Shown one piece after another: positions 42,833 to 54,464 of a stretch of DNA of 63,309 bases; positions within the stretch are counted from its first letter, which is position 1, and each line of letters opens with the position of its first letter. The notes below the pieces were generated by a model. The model was not told where the DNA came from, searched no databases, and worked only from the letters and a program-made list of their open reading frames with translations. The stretch spans positions 327,555 through 390,863 of the forward strand of contig MU130573.1 of assembly GCA_015039465.1 (NCBI GenBank), written 5' to 3'. This stretch comes from Phlegmacium glaucopus (taxonomy: Eukaryota; Basidiomycota; Agaricomycetes; Agaricales; Cortinariaceae). The position numbers and the translations under genes were made by a program.

Positions 42833-45800
42833 ATGTCCCATGCAGTTCAACCTTTCAAACGGACGACCACCGCGAACAAGAACGCGGATGATGACGATGT
42901 TCGACCGTATGTCATAGTCGGAGATATTGGGAAGGGGAGTTTTGCGACGGTTTATAAGGGATACCATGAGGTGCGTCCATTCAGACCACACAGCTCGATA
43001 GGCCTTCGTCTAAAACATCCCAAGGAAACGCGGCACCAAGTCGCAATCAAAGCTGTTAAACGCGATAATCTTACCACTAAACTCTTCGAGAATCTGCAGA
43101 GTGAGATTCAGATTCTAAAATCCCTCTCTCACCGACACATCACCAAGTTAATCGACATCGTGGTACGTGTGTCTTTCTGGTGATAATCAGTTAACTTAGA
43201 CTTTCGCTTTCATAGCGTGCCGAGAAGCACATATATTTAATCATGGAATATTGTGCAGGTGGTGACTTGACTAACTATATCAAGAAACGAGGACGGGTAG
43301 AAGGACTTGAGTATGTGCCATCAGTAGGCGCAGCTCTCCAATACTACCCACATCCACGGACAGGCGGCCTCGATGAAATTGCTGTACGAAGCTTCCTGCG
43401 GCAACTTGGTGAGAGTTTAGTATCCTCAGGATGTTACTTAATGGCTTATCTGTTCTAGCTCGTGCTTTGAAATTCCTGCGACATCGAAACTTGATCCATC
43501 GGGATATTAAACCACAGGTAGATTTTCCCTCCTCCCTATGATAGCTATCCCCTAATGTTTCCTCAGAACTTGCTTCTCAGTCCTGCATCTCCGGAAGAGC
43601 TCTCTCGTGGACACCCTTTGGGTATTCCGATCCTCAAGGTTGCTGATTTCGGCTTCGCTCGCTCTTTACCCAATGCAATGATGGCGGATACACTCTGTGG
43701 ATCGCCGTATGTTCTTTCGTCGCTTAACTATGTAGAGCCCTTCTAAAATTCATCTCAGATTATACATGGCTCCCGAGATCCTTCGTTATGAGAAGTACGA
43801 TGCCAAGGCGGACCTCTGGTCCGTCGGTGCCGTGCTCTACGAAATGTCTGTTGGAAAGGCGCCCTTTCGAGCACTAAACCACATCGAACTGCTCAAAAAG
43901 ATCGAACACTCCAGGGGCATCAAGTTTCCAGACGAAGAACCCGATTCTTCCTCAGGTAAAAATAACGGAGGCGGAGGTAGTGCTGAATCGCCAGTTCCGG
44001 CGGATATCAAGGCTTTAATTCGTATGCTTCTCAAGAGAAATCCAGCAGAAAGGGCCAGTTTTGAAGAATTCTTTTCGAGCACCGCTTTGGCAAAGTCAAA
44101 ATTCCCCAGACCGCAGGAGCTTAGTTCGGAGCACCAGTTAGGGACTTCGTCTGCGGCATGGAACGGGCGTCCACCTACACCTGAGCATCATAGAGTAATA
44201 CCGCCCGAAGTTCTGGATCCGAAAGCAATGATCCCACCGAGTAAATTCAACTTTCGGAGACCATCCAATATGGAGGAAGCAAATGGCAGTCCTCAGAGCG
44301 GGAATGCCGCTTTACCCCGAGAAAGGTTAGAATCGATAAATGTCTTGTTTTTATCTGCTACTTAGCTTGGCTTATCAGCTCGAACTCGACACCGGACAAG
44401 ATTGTACCTCCTACTAACAAAAGCAGGAGGCAATCCTTCACGACTGGGCGTCAAAATGATCGAACTTTATCGACGGAAGGGTCCTTTATACCTGGAGAAA
44501 CCGAAGAAGACGGAAACTTACGCCGGGAGTATGTTCTTGTAGATAACACTCGAGCAGTCGAGTTTAACCGCGCAGTTGATGGTAAGAATGATCGCTTCGA
44601 ACATGTTGCCCGTTCGCTCAGCAATCGTTTATCTGCAACAGAAATCTCTTCACAACCTCGTCGACCACTATATGACCGTAGAGTCATCCCTACACCCACA
44701 ACCTATGACTACGCAGCTGAGTACCCCCTTTCGCCTACAGCCAACAGCCCCACTACTAGCAACAACAATGGTGCTCCCTCCCCTGCTATCGCCATCAACA
44801 ATATCACCTTCCCACCACCCCCAAACTCGAATGTACCCCCTCTATCCTCCTCTCCGTCCAGCATGGCATCGCGTGCTGCCACTAATGCACTCAACCGAGC
44901 ACTGAATATTGCCTCTAAGAAACTCTTTGGACATTCACACTCACGTTCACATTCATCCTCAAGGCATTCCCGTTCTTCACCGTCACGGGATCTCAGCAGT
45001 GCCCCTTCATCCCCCTGTCGTCCACAAATAATTCTGCTAGAGGCTGATGGGGAACGAGATCCGCTGGAAGACGAGTTGTTAGCGCTGTTAGAGGAGCTGG
45101 CTCAGAAGACGGATGTGCTGACGCATTGGGCGGATGAGATGTATGAATATGTTAAAGCCATTCCACAAAGTCAGTATTTTTTCGTCGTTCACATTCGTTA
45201 GTCGCTTCTGACAGTCATTCCCCTCCCACTAGAGCCTCTGCCTGATCCTACCAAGTTCGAGAAACGAGAAGGAGAAGCAGAGAAACACGCTCGAAGACGG
45301 AAACACGCCGATATGGAGGCAGAATACAATGCTGTGACTTGTGTGGCCGTGTACATGCTGCTCATGTCTTTCTCCCAGAAAGGTATCGACAAATTGCGCA
45401 ACTTCCAGGAGCATATGAATATGCGTCATCCGGAAGGAGACTTTGTGGTAAGCGAGGGTTTTGATGACGGTTCGTATCTTTTCCCCCTTCTTCTAGCACT
45501 TGGGTGGATGCATAGACATGCTGACTTGACACTGTCTTGCTCCCTCTTTAGCTCTTAACTGGTTCAAGGACCATTTCATAAAATGTAATGATCGAGCCGC
45601 GTTAGTGAAGACCTGGCTTCCAGTGACTTATGACGGACCTAAAACCTGGTTGGATCAGCTGGTATACGACCGTGCACTAGTGCTGGTAAGTCATCAATGT
45701 TGTAATGATTCTGAACGATCAACTTACGTTTCGTTGCAGAGTCGAACCGCAGCACGAAAGGAGCTGTTGGATCAGATGACGACTCCTGATGAATGCGAGA

Positions 45801-46147
45801 AGCTGTACGAAGAGTCTTTATGGTGCTTGTATGCACTCCAAGACGACCTGTTGCAGACGGGTAATCCGTTTATGGATGAGGATAGGGAGACAATCGCGAC
45901 GTGTGAGTAGCTTCTTCCTTCATCCTTACCGTATGATTGATGATGCTGACCGTGATATAATACAGGGATCAAGAGGACGAAACTACGACTCGTGCGCTGT
46001 CGAGTTCGAATGGCGATGAATCACCGCGATCGGGTGAATGATGCTCGTGCAGACCAGAATTTGGCAGATGTGGCACGAATCCCTGCCCCATGGGATGCGA
46101 AACCCTCTCCATCTGAGCGGACATCACCGACAACTACGGCTTCATGA
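42833..46147 (+). CDS. ATG1: Autophagy-initiating serine/threonine kinase ATG1
   Basis: Ten exons (42833-43162, 43216-43408, 43459-43517, 43567-43706, 43759-44325, 44379-45169, 45233-45469, 45552-45685, 45740-45902, 45966-46147) give 931 residues. The N-terminal kinase has [14 protein letters not shown], catalytic Lys in [31 protein letters not shown] and [21 protein letters not shown] long Ser/Pro-rich linker contains the family block [19 protein letters not shown]. The C-terminal domain (45050-46147) with [20 protein letters not shown] and [16 protein letters not shown] is the EAT/MIT region that binds Atg13. It acts at the phagophore assembly site downstream of TORC1. All splice junctions keep frame. 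Confidence 0.95.
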
Positions 46148-46519
46148 CAATCACTGCTTCGTTTTCCCTTTAGGTACTTATGGCGTCACCTTTTATTGTG
46201 ATCAGTCTTCCTCTGATTTTTCGTCCTGTTGTGTATGGATAGATATCTCTGATTATTTGTAGGGTCTAAGTCGGGACTTTTGACCGTTTTTTGAGTCTTC
46301 TGGATTTCTTCTGGCTTGGTCTTGGCCTCCATTTTTCTTCTTGTAAAACTATCTTATGTATCTTTTCTAACATATTACATTTTTGGATCAACACTCAGGC
46401 AATTTTATTTACATCGATGTGTCGCTAGTTACCAGTGTATACAAATCATGATCATGTTCTTCACCCTTCTTGTAGTTATTTATTCGTCGTATACCATTTG
46501 TAGTTAAGACAGACAATTT
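46148..46519. other. Convergent intergenic, ATG1 to SFM1
   Basis: 3' untranslated space between convergent genes; T-rich, no gene seen. Confidence 0.5.
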
Positions 46520-47579
46520 CTAGAAATCGAACGTTTTGTTGAGGTCTTCGTGGAGGAGCTTTCTCATTCCCGGAGGTAATCGAGGTTCTGGGCCGTCGGT
46601 GATGTACCCTGGGGATGGAATTGTGAGGTCAAGGCACCTATACGATGCGCAGTAATACACGACCTACTGAAAGGCATCTCTACGGATTCTTTAGCGTTGA
46701 ATTTGATAGTCGGATGATCCTAAAAAATTGCCTTAAACCATGCCGAAGGAGCAAATGAACACAAGACACTCACGACATATAGGATCTCATTCAAAGATAT
46801 GCGATCATGAACGACAAGCTTGGTAACGCCTAGAGCTGTGTCTGTTGTCATCTGGACCGGTCCCAAATGACGCGTCGGAAATCCTAACATTCGTAGTTCC
46901 GAAGTACGATCTCGAGGAGGATCGTCACCTACAAAAAAAAAAAGGAGAAACATTGAAGATGTCTCCATTGTTTATGATTTTAAAAAATATTACTTACCTA
47001 GGATACCCTACTAAGTGGAGAAATTTGGCATAGGGTTGGCAACGCAATTGTCTAGGCTTAGAAAAAAAACCGCATACCCCAAATAAGAACCACTGAAAAC
47101 GACCATCACCATCTTCTGGCGAGAGCTCTTTTTCGGCTTTAGGGTCAAGTAAACAGACTTTTTCCAACAAAATATCTGATGCGTGCATAAGATCAAGCAC
47201 TCCCATTTGATGACATGAGAATTGGGAGAGTGAACAATGACTTTCGGAGCTTGCTGCAGTGGAAGATTTGAAAGCAGAGACCAGGAAATCGGAGGAAGAT
47301 TTTGAAAGGTTTGTGAATTGGACGTGTGCATCTGGACCTGCAAGCATGCGCATGTGCTATGAAAAAAAATATGAGATCTGAGTTGGTGATTCTAGATAGC
47401 TCTTTTTTTGGAGGTGTGAAGATGGTTATACGAACTGCGTACTCGAGCTCAACCCAGGGCGGGATGGCTTTTGGCGTCTCCTCGTCTTCTTCCATATGTT
47501 CTAGGAATAATCGGTTGGGATGGAATGCATAGAAAACGAAAACTGGGCCCGTACCGATAACGTAAGTAAAATTTGGCAT
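46520..47579 (-). CDS. SFM1: SPOUT protein arginine methyltransferase SFM1
   Basis: Seven exons (47579-47555, 47500-47436, 47356-47078, 47007-46998, 46928-46774, 46719-46668, 46608-46520) give 224 residues, close to yeast Sfm1. The 25-nt first exon plus exon 2 read MPNFTYVIEHMEEDEE, a typical family start. A 10-nt exon (46998-47007) restores FLFGGILGDDPPRD. Further family blocks are LGFPTRHLGPVQMTTDTALG, ESVEMPFRYI and LPPGMRKLLHEDL. The yeast enzyme methylates an arginine of ribosomal protein uS3 (Rps3). Each junction was chosen because it alone keeps frame and family sequence. Confidence 0.93.
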
Positions 47580-47757
47580 AGGGGCTCACTGCGTCAAGTA
47601 TGCAGGTCTGGAAGATAAATTTACTCCGGCCCGGCAGTGGTAGCCGCCGAACATCGGAAACCCAATTTTTATCGGAGCCCAAATGGCGTCTTGAGGGTTT
47701 ATTAATTACTTTCGCGTCGAAGGATTCTGTGTTCGGTGAAGTGGGTGATGTTGTTAT
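47580..47757. other. 5' flank of SFM1 before the inverted repeat
   Basis: No gene recognised. The stretch abuts the left arm of the 259-bp inverted repeat. Confidence 0.4.
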
Positions 47758-48354
47758 TGTGGGGATTGCGGAGTGGCTACACGAGGACTACGAATTTGGT
47801 AGTATAAGACGGCACGCAGCCACCTTCCTTATTAGTACTGTAGCAAGTAGGAATGGGCCACTGTGGCACCATTGTCGGAATATGTATATATACCTTAGAA
47901 ATTACGGACACAAAAAGAATCATATTTTTTACTCATTTTTACTCAAGCTCACTTAAATCAAAAAGACTACCTTTTCCCCCTTCGAACCCGCATAGCAACC
48001 CTACATATATTAGCATCAAGCGCACCTAAAACAAAAAGACTACCTATGCACCCTCCAAACCGGAAAAGCAACCCTACATAAATTAACAAACCTACATGCT
48101 AATATATGTAGGGTTGCTATGCAGGTTCAAAGGGGGAAAAGGTAGTCTTTTTGATTTAAGTGAGCTTGAGTAAAAATGAGTAAAAAATATGATTCTTTTT
48201 GTGTCCGTAATTTCTAAGGTATATATACATATTCCGACAATGGTGCCACAGTGGCCCATTCTTACTTGCTACAGTACTAATAAGGAAGGTGGCTGCGTGC
48301 CGTCTTATACTACCAAATTCGTAGTCCTCGTGTAGCCACTCCGCAATCCCCACA
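47758..48354. repeat. Near-perfect inverted repeat, 259-bp arms, 79-bp loop
   Basis: The left arm 47758-48016 and right arm 48096-48354 are reverse complements. I found only about three mismatches (for example near 47850 and in 'cttcgaacccgcatagc'). The loop contains a degenerate further copy of the arm's inner end (AAAAGACTACCTATGCACCC ... CCCTACATAAATTAA). The same short frame (GIAEWLHEDYEFGSIRRH...) reads into both arms from outside, as the symmetry dictates. A transcript would form a long hairpin. A fold-back element or recent palindromic duplication is likely. Confidence 0.9.
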
Positions 48355-49033
48355 TTATCAAGGAACGTTTTCCCGAGGGGGTGAAGCCTGGTGCTATCCT
48401 GGCTCCCAGCTTGATGACGCGCGAGATGATTGAAAGTTTGATTTCTTAACGATCCAGGAAGAGTTCTGGTCAACAAATAGTTGGTTGGCTTGGATGTAAT
48501 CTATTGTAAAAGAAGCCGCCTGATAATAAAGTCATTCCCTCATTGCGAGTGATCAGGCCAAACAAAATAACTCGTGCCAAGCTAGTATGGGTGCGACGAC
48601 AACCATGACTCCACTCCACTTGGTCACCGCGCTTCAGCAAAAGTACCAAATACGCGCAACTTGACAAAATGGTTCAAAAATGGTCTAGCACTTTGCCGTT
48701 AGCTCAGGCTCCTACCCATGAACTGTTGCAAAATAGAAAAGTGAAGAATCTTTGTGGTGCTCCGATATGATCATGTGACCAAATAATATCAGAAATCCAG
48801 AGTCACTACAAAAGACAGTGGATGGAGCCTGCAGAAGGATGCGAATGTCCAATGTTCAAGAACAGAGTATCGTGGGGTTGGCAAGGGGGTCCAGGAATTG
48901 TAAAAACGGCACGGGGTCCGTAAAATTTTTTAAGGCATTTTGATCTCACCCCCCTTCCTTCCAAAAAGGGTATGTTTTCGTCCAAACTAGGTATGTTTTG
49001 ATGGGATGTAGTCGGATCATCCCAGTTATAGGT

Positions 49034-49130
49034 GGTCTCCATATGTTTTCTGACTCTCCATATGTTTTCTGACTCTCTATATGTTTTCTGACTCTCCATA
49101 TGTTTTCTGACTCTCCATATGTTTTCTAAC
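49034..49130. repeat. 19-bp tandem repeat (CTCTCCATATGTTTTCTGA)
   Basis: Five consecutive units of 19 bp with one or two base differences. The repeat-encoded peptide on the minus strand (ESQKTYRESENIW) is not evidence of a gene. Confidence 0.85.
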
Positions 49131-49336
49131 AATCTTTTATCACTGAAAACGTAAATAACCTGGCCCAGAAGGCAAATATGAACTGGATATAGCTATGTTA
49201 TGATGATACAAGGGCAGAAATACTGTCTAGTAGCAGGAAATGTGTGTTTAAAGTGATATTAGAAAAAAAAAATTAAGCCCTCAGCGCACCCCCCTCCTCG
49301 GGTCACGGACTAAAATCCCTGGGGGTTGGTTGCAAG

Positions 49337-49362
49337 TTCAATCTCCGGAGGCGGAGATTGAA
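49337..49362. repeat. Hairpin TTCAATCTCC-GGAGGC-GGAGATTGAA, copy 1
   Basis: Perfect 10-bp stem with a 6-nt loop, preceded by GGTTGGTTGCAAG. The same hairpin and left flank recur in the same orientation at 51880-51905, and both are followed by 'ccgctatacctc'. The two copies bracket the first ice-binding gene. Confidence 0.75.
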
Positions 49363-49465
49363 AGGCGTCAGAAAGTAATTTTCCGCTATACCTCACAGGT
49401 GAAACCCGTAAGAATTAGACAGTCGCATTCACAACTGAATGCACTTTAATTCACTGATGATACAT

Positions 49466-49759
49466 TTATTTTCTCCAGCTCCTAAAGTTCCAGGTTGTAC
49501 GTATTTGACAGTGTCGCTCACAGCGATCGGCAACCGATTCCACAATTTTCGAATAATTCTCTCGAAATTGCTGTAGTAGAGTGGAGGCGTCAACAAACGA
49601 AATTGTATGAGACCAATATTGAATAATGGTGACTACCCAGGTTGTACGCTCGTCAAGATCACCAGCTTCACCGACCTGTATCCAGTCTGTCACTATGGAT
49701 CCAGATTCCAGACAGCCTGGAGTGCACATTTGAAGTGGCCCTCTCTCCTTCTGAATCAC
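49466..49759 (-). CDS. Hypothetical protein, 97 aa, or truncated gene at palindrome border
   Basis: The ORF reads like globular protein (VVTIIQYWSHTISFVDASTL, ENYSKIVESVADRCERHCQ), but no family is recognised. Its ATG falls exactly at the left border of the 4.9-kb palindrome (about 49757). The real 5' part may therefore have been cut off when the inverted duplication formed. Confidence 0.3.
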   Translation of the reverse strand: MIQKERGPLQMCTPGCLESGSIVTDWIQVGEAGDLDERTTWVVTIIQYWSHTISFVDASTLLQQFRENYSKIVESVADRCERHCQIRTTWNFRSWRK

Positions 49760-49947
49760 ACTTATTCTAACGTAGATTTAATAAAAACAAAATTGTCATG
49801 ATTATTCAGTTTCACTAAGAACGAGCCTTTATTTGTTTAGTACATTTACCCACACGAACAACCTAGAAGAAAAAGACTAGCTGTCACCGAAATATAAGTA
49901 CGATCACCTTCCGATTTCCTGCTTCATCGTATTTAGATATGTATCAT

Positions 49948-51048
49948 CTATGCTACGACGGTAGCCTGAAAAAAAAAAGGAAATCAGCATCGCCTTTGAT
50001 GATTCGGGAACCTTCCAATCAAAACAAAAAAATGGATCCGTCACTTACGGACTGCAGCGCAACATGTATCTGTGCAAGTAATCTCCCATTAACTGACGCC
50101 CTAGTTTGGAGCGTGATCGATCCCTTTCCGAGAATCACGCCTTCGAAATGCGAGCCCACGCCGAGTGTCACATCGCCGGAGACTACCCAAACAATGTTCA
50201 ATGCATTGGCGCCTCCGAGAAGGGTCGTCTGCACTCCGTTCGCGAGGCCGAAGGTGCCTGGAATTTGGAATATCCAAGCTATTAAGTGTCGGGGTTAATG
50301 TCGAGTTTTGATGATGATTTCAAAAGCACATACTATCCGTAGCGCCCCCAGCAATGGTAAAACCGCTTGCCGCATTAACCGAGCTTGACCACTTGTACAA
50401 TCCCGGCGCCAAAGTCAGTCCGCCAATGTTACCTATAATTAATCAAATAAAAATAAATAAGAAGTATCATCATAAGTGAGTATCTCTTAAAAATATAAAT
50501 CGACGTAGTAAACCAAAGAAACAAAGAAACTCACCACTAGAAAGGTTCACGAAATTCGGATTCACCCTCCCACTTGCGTCATTGAAGGCAGTCTGCATGT
50601 CCAAGACGGCAGTAATGAGCTGCGAAGGTGTCGGCGATTTGTACGATGCAGCGAACAGCTTCCCGGTGACCTGCGACGACGTGGAGAAGGTTCCGCTTGG
50701 GTCTGGCGTGGGGGAGAAGCCCGTGAAGCTCCCGGGGCTCACCCCGATGTCCCCCGCTGCATCATGGCACCATCATCAGATAACGGAATATTTAAATGTT
50801 TGTCCTGTAATTACTAGTACTTACTGATCGAGGAAGGCGGGACAGTAGATATACCTGTCTCGGCGAGGATGGCGTAGTTGCCTGCGGTGCGCAGGTTGAC
50901 TAGAGTGGGACCTACAGCAAATGCGCTGTTGGCAATAGCCTGGCAGGCAGAAATAAGTATTTCAACATGGTCCAACTTGAAATAGGCGAACGCATGTACA
51001 CACCAACAGACCAAGAGCAAGCGCGGCAAAGTTTATGTTGAATTGCAT
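49948..51048 (-). CDS. Ice-binding protein (DUF3494), copy A
   Basis: Six exons (51048-51004, 50939-50825, 50756-50535, 50432-50334, 50257-50049, 49965-49948) give 235 residues. The signal peptide MQFNINFAALALGLL is encoded largely by the first 45-nt exon. The DUF3494 beta-helix blocks are NLRTAGNYAILAETGISTVP, DPSGTFSTSSQVTGKLFAAS and DMQTAFNDASGR, then a GGLTLAPGLYKW-type block, NIVWVVSGDVTLGVGSH and SVNGRLLAQIHVALQ. The last exon encodes only ATVVA. Fungal relatives (Typhula, Lentinula) bind ice and are secreted. Compared with copy B it lacks three residues in exon 3. Confidence 0.92.
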
Positions 51049-53344
51049 ATTTTTTGGTTCACTTGAGTTGATTTTTCAAGGGCTAGTAAAAGAAAGGAAG
51101 AACACCCAACTGACGCTTAAATCCCTTCAAAATTTAAGAGAGCGTCATAGCGTTTATGACGCATGGGTACCCGAGGTTCTGGCTCTAACGGTGTTTATGG
51201 CATCGAAAAAGGCACCATATTCTATGCTGACAAGAGGTCTATTCATTAACTTCCACGTAAGGCACCCACCTCGAGGTGCTTAAATGCCTTTAAACTCACC
51301 ATACATATTTATACGCCTCTATAGCGTCATAGCGTTTAAAGCATCGAAAAAGCTCCATAATTCTATGCTTATACATTTTTCTCCGCGTGCGTGACAAGCG
51401 GGTCTGTTTCTGACTCTCGAGGGTGTTTTTCTCTGCATGCGTGACATGCGTGTTCATTAACTTCCATGTAAGGTGTTCTCGGAGTCAAAGTTTAGTACTT
51501 ACCGGAAACCATCCGTTCATGATGGTGATTCCAGTCCTCATTCACGGAATTTGGATATAAATGCATTCGTCGTTGACAGCGATGGATAAAGAGAGAGAGA
51601 GGCCGATCGCAGTAGGCAGATCATAATGCTGACCGGCGCTGACCTTTGTTCAACCCAGATTGGCCCTAAGATCGACACGCGATGTGCACTTTACTCTCTT
51701 GTAATCGGCACCATAATAAGTTTGTGACGATGGAGATCTTGACAGCCCAGCCTGGGTGCTGAGCTATCGATGAACGATCGAGTGCTTTGGGTACAAAAAG
51801 AAGCATAATCATAATCCGGAAGGATGTGAAGGTCCAACGTTTAAATTCAAAGCCTACTTTATCGTGGGTTGGTTGCAAGTTCAATCTCCGGAGGCGGAGA
51901 TTGAAAGGCATTTTCATCGTTTACCGCTATACCTCTTCACCTGAACGCCTTCGCAGGGACCTCTCTACTGTAAGTTGAACCCCAAAATGGATGCCATTCC
52001 TCTTCTCACAAATCATATCATTGTCACTCTCAGGCTACGACGATCGTCGAAGTCTGGCCTTATTCTATGATCTGATCTATTTGAAGAACAAGCACGTATA
52101 GTGCAGTGCGTTGGTAACTTGGAGTGTGAGTGAAGCCTGTCAACTTGGACTGCCACTGCCGAGACAAAATCAGTTTTCGCTTCGTCGTTGACTTGAGGAC
52201 CTGATCTGCATACTGCGATCGGCTTTCTTCCTCCCTATCCATCACTGCCAACAAAGAATGCCTTTATATCCAAATTCCATGAACGAGGACTGGAATCACC
52301 ATCATGAACGGATGGGATAGCATGGTTTCCGGTAAGTACTAAAGTACTAAACTTTAAACATCTTACGTGGAAGTTAATGAACACGCATGTCACTCATCAG
52401 AGAAAAACATGGAAGCAGGGTACGGTTAAAGGCATTGAAGCACCTCGAGAGTCAGTTGGGTGCCTCATGTGGAAGTTAATGAACAGACCCGCTTGTCACG
52501 CACCCGGAGACAAATATATAAACATAGAATTATGGAGCTTTTTTTGATGCCTTACACCCATGCATCATAAATGCTATGACGCTATAATAATAGAAGCGTA
52601 GAAATATGTATGGCGCGTTTAAGGGCATTTAAGCACCTCGAGTTGGGTGCCTCATGTGAATACACACAGGGAGAAAAACATTGAAGCATAGAATTATGGT
52701 GCCTTACACAGAACCTCGGGTACCCATGCATCATAAACGCTATGATGCTGTGGAAGCGGTATGACGCGTCCTGCAAAATGCTAGGCTGTTTCCAAAATTT
52801 CTGTGTGCGGCCGTGTTTGGTGTAAACATCTGGTTTTGGTAAAGTATGTGATTGCTATTTCAGCTCCATGCTCCACTCTTGTCGCTCGCGGCCTCCTCTG
52901 GAGACAAATGTCCGTAACCTCGGCAACCAGCTCTGCAAGAGTTTGCAGATTCCGACGGATTGGGCTCCAATTCGTCGTTATCTAACGGAAAACATGTATT
53001 TGCAACAAAGGCGCACACAGAAACTTTCGAAACAGTCTAGCATTTTGCAGGCAACTGCACCTCGACTCGGAGTTGGGTGCCTTACGTGCAAGTTAATGAA
53101 TAGAGTTCTTGTCACACACAGGGGAGAAAAACATAGAAGCATAGAATTATGGTGCCTTTTCCGAGTCGATGCCATACACTGTTAGAGCCAGAGCCTCGGG
53201 TACCCGCGTCATAAACGCTATGACGCTCTCTTAAATTTTGAAGGTATTTAAGCACTTCGAAATTCGTCAGTTAGGTGTTCTTTAGTTGCTCATCTCCTTT
53301 CTTTTACTAGCCCTTAAAAAGTCAACTCAAGTGAACCATAAAAT
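51049..53344. promoter_or_regulatory. Shared divergent upstream region with a repeated module
   Basis: The 2.3 kb between the two ice-binding genes contain several copies of a module of about 130-190 bp. It includes GGGTACCCG-type words, AAACGCTATGACGC, AGCATAGAATTATGG, 'gtgcctta' and CACCTCGAG. Copies are seen near 51130-51290 and 51310-51480 in one orientation. In the other they lie near 52370-52500, 52560-52770 and 53050-53270. No other gene was found. The module could be cis-regulatory for the pair or part of the inserted repeat. Confidence 0.55.
51880..51905. repeat. Hairpin TTCAATCTCC-GGAGGC-GGAGATTGAA, copy 2
   Basis: Identical to 49337-49362, including the flank GGTTGGTTGCAAG, and located at the axis of the palindrome. 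Confidence 0.75.
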
Positions 53345-54464
53345 ATGCTATCCAACATCAACTTTGCCGCGCTTTCTCTTGGTCTGTTGGTGTGTACATG
53401 CGTTCGCCTATTTGGACAATGTTAAAATACTAACTTCTGCTTGCCAGGCTATCGCCAACAGCGCATTTGCTGCTGGCCCCCCTCCAGTCAACCTGCGCAC
53501 CGCAGGCAACTTCGCCATCCTCGCCAAGACAGGTGTATCGACTGTCCCGTCTTCCTCGATCAGTGAGTACTAGTAATTACAGGACAAACATTTAAATATT
53601 CCCTTATCTGATGATGGTGCCATGATGCAGCGGGGAACATCGGGGTGAGCCCCGTCTCCTCGACCGCCTTGACGGGCTTCTCCCTCACGCTAGACCCAAG
53701 CGGGACCTTCTCCACGTCCCCGCAGGTCGTCGGGAAGCTGTTCGCTGCGTCGTATACATCGCCGACGCCTTCGCAGCTTACTACTGCCATCTCGGACATG
53801 CAGACTGCCTTTAATGACGCAACTGGGAGGGTGAATCCGAATTTCGTGAACCTTTCTAGTGGTGAGTTTCTTTGTTTCTTTGGTTTACTTATGTCGATTT
53901 ATATTTCAAAAATATACTCACTTACGATGATGCTTTTTATTTATTTTTATTTGATCAATTATAGGTAACCTTGGCGGACTGACTTTGGCGCCGGGACTGT
54001 ACAAGTGGTCGAGCTCGGTTAATGCAGCAAGCGGTTTTACTATTTCTGGGAGCGCTACGGATAGTAAGTGCTTTTGCAATCCATTTATCAATCATCAAAA
54101 CTCAACATTAATTTCGACACCTGATAGCTTGGATATTCCAAATTGCAGGCACCTTCAGCCTCGCGACAGGAGTGCAGACGACCCTTCTCGGAAACGCCAA
54201 GGCATCGAACATTGTCTGGGTAGTATCCGGCGCTGTGACACTCGGCGTGGGCTCGCATCTCGAAGGCGTGGTTCTCGGAAAGACATCGATCACGCTCCAA
54301 ACTGGGACGTCAGCTAATGGGAGAATGCTTGCACAGACTAATGTTGCGCTGCAGCAGGTAAGTGGCGGATCCATTATTTTTTTTTGATTGCAAGGTTCCC
54401 GAATCATCGAAGGCCGATGCTGATTTCCTCTTTTTTTTTTTTTCAGGCTACCGTCGTAGCATAG
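53345..54464 (+). CDS. Ice-binding protein (DUF3494), copy B
   Basis: Six exons (53345-53389, 53448-53562, 53631-53861, 53965-54063, 54149-54357, 54447-54464) give 238 residues. The signal peptide is MLSNINFAALSLGLL. Family blocks are NLRTAGNFAILAKTGVSTVP, GFSLTLDPSGTFSTSPQVVG, DMQTAFNDATGR, NLGGLTLAPGLYKWSSSVNA, NIVWVVSGAVTLGVGSHLEG and SANGRMLAQTNVALQQ. Intron positions are identical to copy A. The predicted product is an extracellular right-handed beta-helix that adsorbs to ice. It is divergent from copy A within the palindrome. Confidence 0.93.

Larger units (their letters stand above)
48355..49465. other. Intergenic with a 19-bp tandem repeat
   Basis: No gene recognised. It contains the tandem array at 49034-49130 and a conserved hairpin at 49337-49362. 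Short open frames have no domain. Confidence 0.4.

Noticed and set aside
47600..48476. Two similar proteins (GIAEWLHEDYEFGS...) facing each other
   Set aside because: They are the same sequence read into both arms of an inverted repeat; no family or start context supports a gene.
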